A stretch of DNA of 64,000 nt from UBA6927 sp022447855 (lineage in GTDB: Bacteria; Chloroflexota; Dehalococcoidia; Lucifugimonadales; UBA6927), in NCBI GenBank assembly GCA_022447855.1, contig JAKUTX010000005.1, forward strand, positions 11,316 to 75,315, given 5' to 3'. Each line of letters begins with the position of its first letter. Positions within the stretch are counted from its first letter, which is position 1. The translations under genes were made by a program, and so were the position numbers. Positions 33,519 through 41,835 of the stretch are shown here, one piece after another. A model generated the notes under the pieces. It did no database searches. It had not been told where the DNA came from and was given only the letters and a program-made list of their open reading frames with translations.

Positions 33519-34118
33519 TTGAAATTTTCCAAAGATGATTCCAATCTCAAATTTGTTCCATTATCGTTCCCATTAAAAAATAAGATTTTTATTTGTGGTG
33601 CGGGGGGTAAGTCTTCATTAGCTAGATCTATTCAGGAAAAACATGGAAATGTACACATTGAATTGGATGCTTGCAAATTTCTCCCAAATTGGAAAGAAAG
33701 AACTGTTGAAGAATTTCGAGATTTTACTGTAGAAAAGATAAAAGAATCCCAAGATCGGTGGGTCATTGAGGGGAATTATACCGAGAAATTAGGAAATTTT
33801 ATTCTAAAAGATTCCAAATTGATTATATGGTTGGATCTTTCTTGGGAAGTAGTTTTTTGGAGGATTTTTCTTAGATCCATAAGACGTTGTTTTACAAAAC
33901 AATCGGTTTGTGGAGGGAATCGTGAGACTTGGAGGCAATTCTTTAGTAGAGATTCGATATGTTGGTACTATATTGTTAGACGTTTTAGAATTCTCCAAGG
34001 GCATAGGGAATTTCTGCAATTAGTTCCCCCTGAGATTCCAATCTTGAGGATTTCTAATGCCAGGCAATTACGTTCTTTTTATAAGATCCATGAGTTAATT
34101 TTGATTAGAGAGAATTAA
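33519..34118 (+). CDS. P-loop kinase-like protein (adenylate-kinase/topology-modulation type)
   Basis: This 199-residue P-loop protein has IFICGAGGKSSLARSIQ as Walker A, though it is unusual in having Gly-Gly-Lys-Ser rather than the typical spacing. IHIELDACKF then NWKERTVEEFRDFTVEKIKESQDRWVIEGNYTEKL resembles the D-x-(I/F)-x-W-x--R pattern of FlaR/topology-modulation adenylate-kinase-like proteins. WLDLSWEVVFWRIFLRSIRRCFTKQSVCGGNRETW matches the lid region of that group. Substrate is unknown. The start is TTG at 33519 with AGG upstream. Its stop abuts fumC convergently. Confidence 0.75.
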   Translation: MKFSKDDSNLKFVPLSFPLKNKIFICGAGGKSSLARSIQEKHGNVHIELDACKFLPNWKERTVEEFRDFTVEKIKESQDRWVIEGNYTEKLGNFILKDSKLIIWLDLSWEVVFWRIFLRSIRRCFTKQSVCGGNRETWRQFFSRDSICWYYIVRRFRILQGHREFLQLVPPEIPILRISNARQLRSFYKIHELILIREN

Positions 34119-35540
34119 CTATCCAACTGATATTCCATCACCATTTCCAGGCTCGGTCATGGAAAATGCATCTAAAATTTTATCTAGTTCATCTGAGGGT
34201 ATATCTGTTCTAATTAAGGAAATATCTTTAATTGTTTTACCCGTTTCTTGTGCTTCTTTTGCAATTGAGGCCGCTTGATCATATCCAATGTAGGGAACAA
34301 GAGTTGTAACAATTGCGAGGCCTCTTTCGACCATGTCGGGTCCAGCATTAGTGGCTTTTAAGCCAGATATGCACTGCGAGGATAGATTTAACGAAGAAGT
34401 GGATAGCAATTCAATTGATTGGAGAAGATTGAATGCACAAATTGGCATCATAACATTAATTTCGAAATTTCCTGATTGGCCACCAATTGATATAGTTGTA
34501 TCATTCCCAATTACTTGAGCAGCTGCCATACAAACAGATTCAGGAATTACAGGGTTAACTTTGCCTGGCATTATTGAACTACCTGGTTGCACTTCTGGTA
34601 GAGATATCTCTCCAATTCCTGCTCTAGGTCCAGAGCCTAACCATCGGATATCATTAGCAATTTTCATTAGGCTTACTGCAATTGTTTTTAAGACACCACT
34701 TGTTTCAACTATTGAGTCTAAACTGCTTTGAGCCTGAAAATGGTTTGAAGTTTCTGAGATATTTATATTTAGCTTTTCAGAAAGCATTTTGCAAACTTTC
34801 TCAGCGAATTCTGGGTGAGTATTTACTCCAGTACCTACTGCGGTTCCACCAAGAGCGACTTCTGACAATTCGGATTTTGCATGCTCAAGTCGTTCTATGC
34901 CTTTTTGTATTTGTCCAGCATACCCTGAAAATTCTTGTCCTAATCTAATTGGGGTTGCATCTTGTAGGTGGGTACGCCCAGTTTTAATTACATCAATGAA
35001 TTCATTAGATTTTTCAGTTAGAGAGTTTTTCAAATTGATTAATGCTGGAATTAAAGTATGAGTGATCTCTACGTTTGCAGCTACGTGAATTGATGTTGGG
35101 ATAACATCATTTGATGATTGCCCCATGTTTACGTGATCATTAGGATGCACAGGGGTTCTTGATCCTAAATCGCCGCCTAAAATTTCAATTGCCCTGTTGG
35201 AGATTACTTCATTTGCATTCATATTTGTCGACGTTCCAGAACCTGTTTGGAAAATATCAACTAGAAATTGATCATGCAGTGACCCGTCAGTGATTTCTGT
35301 TGCTGCTTGGATTATTGATTTGGATAATTCATCTTCTAATAAGTTAAGTTCATTATTCACTTGCGCTGCGCAAAGTTTTATATTAGCAATTGCTTTAATA
35401 AAGGCAGATTGAAAACGTAAATCGCTTATTGGGAAATTTAAAATTGCACGCATAGTATTTGCTCCATAATATGCGTTTAAGGGAACTTCAAACTCTCCCA
35501 TGGAATCTTTTTCAGTTCTAAAGTTGCTTGAATCGGTCAT
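34119..35540 (-). CDS. fumC: Fumarate hydratase, class II
   Basis: The enzyme interconverts fumarate and L-malate in the TCA cycle. Motifs in about 473 residues: RTEKDSMGEFEVP at the N-terminus, SGTSTNMNANEVI, HPNDHVNMGQSSND, GRTHLQDATPIRLGQEF, GGTAVGTGVNTHP and the signature GSSIMPGKVNPVIPE. Class II has no iron-sulfur cluster. The ATG at 35540 is preferred over 35555: it has GGAG nine bases upstream and matches the family N-terminus. The hydrolase gene 35581-36231 lies 40 bases upstream on the same strand. Confidence 0.95.
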   Translation of the reverse strand: MTDSSNFRTEKDSMGEFEVPLNAYYGANTMRAILNFPISDLRFQSAFIKAIANIKLCAAQVNNELNLLEDELSKSIIQAATEITDGSLHDQFLVDIFQTGSGTSTNMNANEVISNRAIEILGGDLGSRTPVHPNDHVNMGQSSNDVIPTSIHVAANVEITHTLIPALINLKNSLTEKSNEFIDVIKTGRTHLQDATPIRLGQEFSGYAGQIQKGIERLEHAKSELSEVALGGTAVGTGVNTHPEFAEKVCKMLSEKLNINISETSNHFQAQSSLDSIVETSGVLKTIAVSLMKIANDIRWLGSGPRAGIGEISLPEVQPGSSIMPGKVNPVIPESVCMAAAQVIGNDTTISIGGQSGNFEINVMMPICAFNLLQSIELLSTSSLNLSSQCISGLKATNAGPDMVERGLAIVTTLVPYIGYDQAASIAKEAQETGKTIKDISLIRTDIPSDELDKILDAFSMTEPGNGDGISVG

Positions 35541-35580
35541 TGAAGATTTCTCCATTGTAAAAATTTCGTAGAATTTTGGT

Positions 35581-36231
35581 TTATTTAAATACAGAACCTA
35601 CAAGGTATTGGATTACTTGTTCCGCAACAACATTCCCTTCAGCTTCCATTGTATGACCAACGTTTGGGATTTCGGAAAATTTTACTGGCTGTTTGATTTT
35701 GTCTAATTCGCGTTGGATTTCAACCGATGGTGAGATTGTGTCATTTTGTCCGGCGATGAACAATTTTGGTCGTTTGTCTTTTTGGATTCGAGAATTTTTT
35801 AAAGATGATATGGGGGGGGCTATCAGAATGAAGCAACGAGCATGTTTGAATTGTTTTATATTGTCTAAAATCACTCCAGCTCCGAATGAATATCCTACTA
35901 ATACGATGTTGTTTTTATCAAATCCAGAACCCTTCCATGATCTAGTAAGATTTATAGCAGCTTTAATATCCTCATTCGAATCTTTTCCGTTTTCAAAATC
36001 ACCTTCACTACCTCCAATGCCTCTAAAATTAAATCGCAAAGAAGCAATTCCAGACTCACTTCCAAGCTTGCTAATAGAAGTGATCAATCCATTGTGCATA
36101 CTGCCACCAAGAGAAGGATGAGGATGGCAAAGAATCATTCCAGGGCTGGACCCTAGTGATTCTGTAGGCGAAGTAATTAGTCCTATGAGGGAATGTTTTT
36201 TAGAGTAAAAATCTATTGAAAGTTGGTGCAT
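35581..36231 (-). CDS. Small alpha/beta hydrolase (dienelactone-hydrolase-like)
   Basis: A compact hydrolase of 216 residues. CHPHPSLGGSMHN is the oxyanion region typical of the group also annotated as alpha/beta hydrolase of the YfiT/OsmC-linked class. The nucleophile elbow is LVGYSFGAGVI, the acid lies in FIAGQNDTISP, and the His in PNVGHTMEAEGN, so the triad is complete. There is no signal peptide. Substrate is unknown; it is placed head-to-tail with fumC and may share a transcript. Confidence 0.85.
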   Translation of the reverse strand: MHQLSIDFYSKKHSLIGLITSPTESLGSSPGMILCHPHPSLGGSMHNGLITSISKLGSESGIASLRFNFRGIGGSEGDFENGKDSNEDIKAAINLTRSWKGSGFDKNNIVLVGYSFGAGVILDNIKQFKHARCFILIAPPISSLKNSRIQKDKRPKLFIAGQNDTISPSVEIQRELDKIKQPVKFSEIPNVGHTMEAEGNVVAEQVIQYLVGSVFK

Positions 36232-36355
36232 TCTATTCTCGCATTTTTCATTTCATTGAATAAAAGTATACAACAATGAAGTTGTTTAAATGAAATGTTC
36301 GTGATGGTTCCAATAACTGATACAATAAGCGCTGATTATGATTTCGAGGGATGCA

Positions 36356-37399
36356 ATGAAAATAATTGATTTAAGAAGTGATACGGTTACGCATCCTACT
36401 CCTGACATGAGAAAGGCTATGGCTGATGCAGAAGTTGGAGACGACGTATTCCGTGATGATCCAACTACTATTAGATTGGAGCAAAAGGCTGCTGAATTAT
36501 TGGGTATGGAAGCTGCATTATTCGTTTCTAGTGGGACGCAAGGAAACCTTGTTGCATTATTATCGCATGTTCAGCGGGGGGGCGAAGTCCTTCTTGGAGA
36601 CAAATCACATATATATTTAAATGAAGGCGGTGGTGCATCCGCTTTGGGAGGTATTGGTTATAATGTAGTCAATAACGACTCTCGTGGGATGATTTTCCCT
36701 GAACAAATTCTTGATGCGATAAAGTCAGTTGATGTACATCATTCAAGATCATCGTTAGTTGCTTTGGAAAACACTCATAATGTTTGTGGTGGATTACCTT
36801 TGAGCGCTGCGGATATTGATTCAGTTGGTGAGGTGGCTCATAAAAATAATATGCCTTTACATATTGATGGTGCAAGGATATTTAATGCGGCAACTGCACT
36901 TGAAACGTCTGTATCAGATTTGGTTTCTGCAGCTGATAGTGTCACATTTTGTTTGTCTAAAGGTTTAAGTTGTCCAATTGGATCAATACTTTGTGGCTCG
37001 AGAGATTTTATTGAAGAAGCGAGGCATTGGAGGAAAATGCTCGGTTCTGGGATGAGACAAGTAGGAATTATTGCCGCTGCAGGTATAGTTGCCTTGGATA
37101 CAATGATCGAAAGATTGTCAGAAGATCACGAAAATGCACGCAAATTGGCGCTAGGTCTTGCTAATATTCCTGGGATTTCTATTCAACCTGATTTAGTACA
37201 GACGAATTTAGTGTTCTTTGAAATTAAAGGTGTTGATCCTGTTCGATTGAAAGATAGGATCAATGAGAATGGGGTATTAGGGGGTAATATAATCCCGCGA
37301 TGGAGATTTGCTACTCACTATGGGATTAATGGCGAAGATATTGAAAAGACACTTGAAGTGATGCGCATAGCGATGAAAGTGGAGCAAGAAGCACTTTAG
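36356..37399 (+). CDS. ltaE: Low-specificity L-threonine aldolase
   Basis: A PLP enzyme that splits threonine (and allo-threonine) to glycine and acetaldehyde. Motifs: IDLRSDTVTHPTPDMRKAM at the start, GDDVFRDDPT, ALFVSSGTQGNLVAL, GLPLSAADI, HIDGARIFNAA (PLP-binding Asp), and SVTFCLSKGLSCPIGSIL (Schiff-base Lys). Length is 347 from the ATG at 36356. This start has GAGGG five bases upstream, and the family usually begins at this point; a further ATG at 36338 has none. A -10-like TACAAT sits at 36321-36326. Confidence 0.92.
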   Translation: MKIIDLRSDTVTHPTPDMRKAMADAEVGDDVFRDDPTTIRLEQKAAELLGMEAALFVSSGTQGNLVALLSHVQRGGEVLLGDKSHIYLNEGGGASALGGIGYNVVNNDSRGMIFPEQILDAIKSVDVHHSRSSLVALENTHNVCGGLPLSAADIDSVGEVAHKNNMPLHIDGARIFNAATALETSVSDLVSAADSVTFCLSKGLSCPIGSILCGSRDFIEEARHWRKMLGSGMRQVGIIAAAGIVALDTMIERLSEDHENARKLALGLANIPGISIQPDLVQTNLVFFEIKGVDPVRLKDRINENGVLGGNIIPRWRFATHYGINGEDIEKTLEVMRIAMKVEQEAL

Positions 37400-38754
37400 C
37401 CTTTTTCCCGATTGATATTTTGGTCTTTCGAATCATCTTGATTCCAAAGACTTTGCAATCTTTTTGTTATTTCTTTTTCGTATCCGTAGGATGTGGGTTT
37501 GTAAAATTGAGTTCCTTGAAGGTTTTTTGGAAGGTTTTGCATTGGATGGAAGGCATCATCATAGTTGTGAGAATACTTGTAATCTTTTCCATATCCTATA
37601 TCTTTCATTAACCCTGTCACAGCGTTTCTTAAATGCATTGGTACAGGTTCGCCAGATGTATTGTGGGCAGAATCTAATGCATTGTTAATAGCTGAATATG
37701 CGCTGTTACTTTTTGGTGCGGCTGCTAAATAGATTGTTGCTTCAGCTAATGGGATTCTGCACTCAGGCATTCCTATGAAATGTACTGCTTGCTGAGCTGC
37801 CATGGCAATGGATAAAGCTTGTGGATCTGCGAGACCAATGTCTTCTGCTGCTAAAATGACAATTCTCCTTGCGATAAACATTAAATCTTCCCCTGCATCA
37901 AGCATCCTTGCAAGCCAATAAATTGCTGCATCAGGGTCAGATCCTCGCACAGATTTAATGAACGCTGAGATCGTGTTGTAGTGATGTTCTCCAGATTTAT
38001 CGTATGCTGCGGATTTGTGCTGTATAACTTGGTTAATGGTTTCATCATCTATGACACATTCCCCATTCTGGTTAGGCTCAGTTACTGAAACTGCAATTTC
38101 TAAAACATTTAGAGCTGTTCTAGCATCACCATTTGTGATTTCTATGATCTTCTCCATCGCTTCATTTGTTAGACTTGCGTTATGCGAGCCTAATCCCTTT
38201 TTTGGATCTTTTACTGCATGATTAATTATTTTCGCAATTGATTGATTAGTTAATGGATTAAGAATGTATATTTGAGTTCTAGATAACAAAGGTGGAACTA
38301 TCTCAAAAGACGGATTTTCAGTAGTCGCTCCCACCAGAATGAAAGTCCCATTTTCAACAAATGGAAGTGCGACATCTTGCTGCGATTTGTTGAGTCTATG
38401 GATTTCATCGACAAACAAAATTGTGCGTTTTTGGTACATACCTAACCTGTTTTTTGATTCAGAAGCGATGTTTCTGATTTCAGCAACACCACTGGTTACT
38501 GCGCTAATTCTTTCAAAATGACTCTTTGTGGTTTCAGCTATGATTTGTGCTAGTGTGGTTTTCCCAGACCCAGGGGGGCCCCATAGAATGAAACTTGGGA
38601 TTGAATCAGCTTCTATACTTCTTCTTAGAATGGCGTTGTTTGATGTTAGATGTTCCTGTCCAAAATATTCCTCAAAAGATCTTGGCCTCATTCTGTCAGC
38701 TAATGGTGAGGAATTATGTCTTTCTTTCTCACTGGAATGTTCAAATAGATTCAT
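37396..38754 (-). CDS. rarA: Replication-associated recombination protein A (AAA+ ATPase)
   Basis: RarA (MgsA) is a clamp-loader-like AAA+ ATPase that acts at stalled replication forks. The N-terminal ADRMRPRSFEEYFGQEHL, Walker A WGPPGSGKT, Walker B ILFVDEIHRLNKSQQD and sensor VGATTENPSFE are clear, as is the C-terminal tetramer domain (SGEPVPMHLRNAVTGLMKDIGYGKDYKYSHNYDDAF). Its 452 residues are normal. Its first 14 bases overlap the end of selA, so translation of the two is probably coupled. Confidence 0.95.
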   Translation of the reverse strand: MNLFEHSSEKERHNSSPLADRMRPRSFEEYFGQEHLTSNNAILRRSIEADSIPSFILWGPPGSGKTTLAQIIAETTKSHFERISAVTSGVAEIRNIASESKNRLGMYQKRTILFVDEIHRLNKSQQDVALPFVENGTFILVGATTENPSFEIVPPLLSRTQIYILNPLTNQSIAKIINHAVKDPKKGLGSHNASLTNEAMEKIIEITNGDARTALNVLEIAVSVTEPNQNGECVIDDETINQVIQHKSAAYDKSGEHHYNTISAFIKSVRGSDPDAAIYWLARMLDAGEDLMFIARRIVILAAEDIGLADPQALSIAMAAQQAVHFIGMPECRIPLAEATIYLAAAPKSNSAYSAINNALDSAHNTSGEPVPMHLRNAVTGLMKDIGYGKDYKYSHNYDDAFHPMQNLPKNLQGTQFYKPTSYGYEKEITKRLQSLWNQDDSKDQNINREKG

Positions 38755-40150
38755 TGTTTTTTTGTGAAGCTTTTAAAGCGTATGAAATGGATTGTAAAAG
38801 AATTTCATCTTGATTGACGAAAACTGTACGTGGATCAAAAAGTATGTGTTCATTTTCAATTTTACCGATTACGGGAGTGGGAGCATTTCGTAGATGTTGT
38901 GATAGTGAATTTGCTCCTCCATTAATCGATTTGCAATTGATTCGAAGAGACTTTGACTGGATTGTTTCTCCTGGTAAACTTCCTCCTCCTATTGTAGAAA
39001 ATGAATCTGTTACTGTGGCAATTTCTCCTATTTCTTTTGCCAGGTAATATGCTCTCTTTTCAATTTTTTCTAATGGCATTGAAATCATCTTCCAGATAGG
39101 AATTTTTTCTTCAACCTCTCCGTTAACATAGTGTAATAAAGTTGAATGAAGTGCTGCTAGGGTAATTTTGTCAACTCTTAGAGCCCTTGTGAGGGGATGT
39201 TTTTTAATCTTAGAAATGAAATTGTTGGTTCCTGATATAATTCCACATTGCGGTCCACCAAGTAATTTGTCACCAGAAAAGCAGGTGATTGGAATACCTG
39301 ATTCAACAGAATCTTGGGGGGTGGGCTCTTTAGAGAGTCCGTATTTTGATGTGTCTAGAATACATCCGCTGCCCAAATCTTGAATTACAGGCAAATCATA
39401 TTTCTCACCCAAAGTAGAAATCTCTTCTGGCGTAGGATTGGAAGTGAACCCTATAACTTTAAAATTGCTTAAATGGACAGTAAGAATTGCACCAGTATTC
39501 TCATTTATTGCCTCTTCATAATCCGAAATGTATGTCCGATTTGTAGTTCCTACTTCAACTAATTTCGCCCCGCTTTGGTTAAGTACATCGGGGATCCTAA
39601 ATCCTCCACCAATTTCTACTGATTCACTTCTAGAGATAATAACTTCTTTTCCGAAAGCAATGCTAGCTAGTGATAGCATTAAGGCACTGGCGTTGTTATT
39701 AACAACTAGAGATTGATCAGCACCAACAAGTAAATTGAATATTTCCGATATTTTGTTATATCTATCACCTCTGGCACCAGTTTCGAGATCGATTTCTAAA
39801 GCATTATAATTTTGTAAAACACTTTTCACTGAAACCTGTGCTTCTTCACTCAAAGGAGACCTTCCAAGATTTGTATGGATTATTACTCCTGTACCATTGA
39901 TTACTTCTGGAGGCCATGTATCCTTTCTAATACGATTTAACTCACTTAGTAATCTTTTCTGAATTTTTTCATATGTTAGAGGTTCTTTACCTGAGGAGAT
40001 TATCTTTCTGGCTGAATTGATAGTTTTTCTTGCGACCTCTAGAGTCACTTCTTTTGGTAATGTTTTTGTTTTTACTAATACTTGTGGGTCTGAAAGCAAC
40101 CGTTCCACAGAAGGTAATTCCCTGTATGGGTTTGATAGGTCTTTGCTCAA
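38741..40150 (-). CDS. selA: L-seryl-tRNA(Sec) selenium transferase
   Basis: SelA converts Ser-tRNA(Sec) to Sec-tRNA(Sec) using selenophosphate from SelD and PLP. At 469 residues it is full length. Motifs: LPSVERLLSDP at the N-terminus, NGTGVIIHTNLGRSPLS, LVVNNNASALMLSLAS, PVIQDLGSGC and CFSGDKLLGGPQCGII, with the PLP lysine K295. The start is TTG at 40150 with AGGAGG five bases upstream. The rarA gene overlaps its 3' end. Together with the tRNA-Sec and SelD in this window it supplies all of the Sec pathway except SelB. Confidence 0.97.
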   Translation of the reverse strand: MSKDLSNPYRELPSVERLLSDPQVLVKTKTLPKEVTLEVARKTINSARKIISSGKEPLTYEKIQKRLLSELNRIRKDTWPPEVINGTGVIIHTNLGRSPLSEEAQVSVKSVLQNYNALEIDLETGARGDRYNKISEIFNLLVGADQSLVVNNNASALMLSLASIAFGKEVIISRSESVEIGGGFRIPDVLNQSGAKLVEVGTTNRTYISDYEEAINENTGAILTVHLSNFKVIGFTSNPTPEEISTLGEKYDLPVIQDLGSGCILDTSKYGLSKEPTPQDSVESGIPITCFSGDKLLGGPQCGIISGTNNFISKIKKHPLTRALRVDKITLAALHSTLLHYVNGEVEEKIPIWKMISMPLEKIEKRAYYLAKEIGEIATVTDSFSTIGGGSLPGETIQSKSLRINCKSINGGANSLSQHLRNAPTPVIGKIENEHILFDPRTVFVNQDEILLQSISYALKASQKNNESI

Positions 40151-40226
40151 ATTAACCTCCTAATTGTTGGATTATTTTACAATACCAAATGCTTAGAGTC
40201 TCCCATTGATTTTCTTTAATCAATTG

Positions 40227-40255
40227 TTGACCATATAGCAAGCCTAATATAGAAT
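40227..40255 (+). promoter_or_regulatory. Candidate promoter of coaE-AAA/VWA operon
   Basis: TTGACC (40227-40232), a 17-base spacer and TAGAAT (40250-40255). Transcription would begin near 40262, about 20 bases before the coaE ATG, leaving room for the ribosome site. Confidence 0.55.
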
Positions 40256-40282
40256 ACATTCAATAGCCGGAGACGGGGTATT

Positions 40283-40897
40283 ATGCGAGTGATAGGAATT
40301 ACCGGCGGTATCGGGGCCGGAAAAAGCACAGTTTCTGAAATATTGGCTTCTCTAGGTCTTGATGTAATCAATGTTGATGAATTAGGACATCAAGTCTATT
40401 TGCCTTCTACGAGTGGTTGGGATGAAGTTGTGAAAGAATTTGGTAAAGAAGTTCTAACAGAAGATGGAGAAATAAACAGATCGAAATTAAGGGCAAAAGT
40501 GTTTGATGACTCTAGGGCACTTGGTAGACTTAATCAAATTACTCATCCTAAGATTCGACAACTCTTGAGTCAATCTATTTTGGATAGAAAAAATGCTGGG
40601 AGCCGCATTATTGGATTTGAGGCAGCATTGTTGATTGAAGCGGATTGGAAAGAATTAGCAGATCAGATATGGGTTGTTACAGCGCCAAAATCAGTAATTA
40701 TTGATCGCGTTGCACGTCGTTCTCCTGCACTTGATAATCAGACTATTCAGTCGATGATTGAATCCCAGATGTCTCAATCAGAACGAGAAAAATTTGCAGA
40801 TATAATTATAGAAAACTCTGGTACAGTAAATGAATTAAAAAAAATAGTTCAAATGAATTATAATCATACGTTAGAAAATCTTTTTAGGGAGAAGTAA
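40283..40897 (+). CDS. coaE: Dephospho-CoA kinase
   Basis: CoaE phosphorylates dephospho-CoA to CoA, the last step of CoA synthesis. The N-terminal MRVIGITGGIGAGKSTVSEIL has the P-loop, INVDELGHQVY the conserved Asp, and HPKIRQLL with FEAALLIEADWKELADQIWVV matches the family. Length 204 is usual. CGGAG precedes the ATG. The AAA ATPase gene starts four bases after the stop, so expression is coupled, although the functional link to the next two genes is unclear. Confidence 0.95.
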   Translation: MRVIGITGGIGAGKSTVSEILASLGLDVINVDELGHQVYLPSTSGWDEVVKEFGKEVLTEDGEINRSKLRAKVFDDSRALGRLNQITHPKIRQLLSQSILDRKNAGSRIIGFEAALLIEADWKELADQIWVVTAPKSVIIDRVARRSPALDNQTIQSMIESQMSQSEREKFADIIIENSGTVNELKKIVQMNYNHTLENLFREK

Positions 40898-40901
40898 GAG
40901 A

Positions 40902-41795
40902 ATGACGTCATCGACGCAAACACTTTATAGAAACTTTATTATTGAAGAATACAGTATCGACGAGGAACCATATTATGTTCCGGTAAGCGATGAAATAGAG
41001 ATATGTGAAGCTGCATATAAACAAAAGATCCCTCTACTTTTTAAAGGTCCTACTGGATGTGGTAAGACTCGATTCGTAGAGTATATGTCTTGGAGACTAT
41101 CTCAACCATTAACTAAAATAAAATCTAAATCGAAAAGTAGCGATGAAGATAGCTCATCGTCAATGCCTCTTGTTAGCATTGCATGTCATGAAGATTTAAC
41201 AGCTAGTGATTTGGTAGGTAGGTATCTTTTAGAAGGAGATAGCACTGTATGGCTGGATGGTCCTTTAACTAGAGCTGTAAAGGCTGGAGGCATATGTTAT
41301 TTAGATGAAATAGTGGAAGCAAGAAAAGATACTACTGTCCTTATTCATCCTCTAACAGATCATAGAAGAATCCTTCCAATTGAGAAACGGGGAGAATTGA
41401 TTGAAGCTGCTGAAGGTTTTCTTTTGATTCTTTCCTATAACCCTGGTTATCAGAGTGCTTTGAAGGATCTTAAACATAGTACTAGGCAGAGATTTGTGGC
41501 AATTGATTTTGACTATCATGCTCCTGAAATTGAAGCCTCAATTATCGCTCATGAATCTGGTTGTGATGAAAATTCTGCTGATAAATTGGCGAAACTTGGT
41601 GAGAAAGTTAGAAATTTGAAAGAACATGGGTTAGGTGAGGGTGCTAGTACTCGATTGTTAATTTATGCTGGTAAATTGATAGCTCAAGGTATTCCGCCTC
41701 GTAGAGCTTGTCAGGTGGCGGTCAATTGGGCAGTAACTGATGATGTTTCAGTTCAAGAGAGTATTGGCGAAATTATTTTATCAATATTTGAATAA
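40902..41795 (+). CDS. MoxR/CbbQ/NorQ-type AAA+ ATPase
   Basis: This AAA+ chaperone of 297 residues has Walker A GPTGCGKT (49-56), Walker B GGICYLDEIVEA, and the sensor region LLILSYNPGYQSALKDLKHSTRQRFVAIDFDYHAPEIE, which is diagnostic for the CbbQ/NirQ/NorQ/GvpN group. Such ATPases work with a VWA protein to insert cofactors or activate an enzyme (RuBisCO, nitric oxide reductase and others). The expected partner follows at 41836. No RuBisCO, nitric oxide reductase or CO dehydrogenase is encoded here, so the client is unknown. Confidence 0.93.
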   Translation: MTSSTQTLYRNFIIEEYSIDEEPYYVPVSDEIEICEAAYKQKIPLLFKGPTGCGKTRFVEYMSWRLSQPLTKIKSKSKSSDEDSSSSMPLVSIACHEDLTASDLVGRYLLEGDSTVWLDGPLTRAVKAGGICYLDEIVEARKDTTVLIHPLTDHRRILPIEKRGELIEAAEGFLLILSYNPGYQSALKDLKHSTRQRFVAIDFDYHAPEIEASIIAHESGCDENSADKLAKLGEKVRNLKEHGLGEGASTRLLIYAGKLIAQGIPPRRACQVAVNWAVTDDVSVQESIGEIILSIFE

Positions 41796-41835
41796 ACCAC
41801 GATATTACTATTTTTAGCCTAAGAGATATAATTCT

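Noticed and set aside
38727..38743. selA ends in TGA, considered as Sec
   Set aside because: Another in-frame TGA follows three codons later and the SelA length is already normal.
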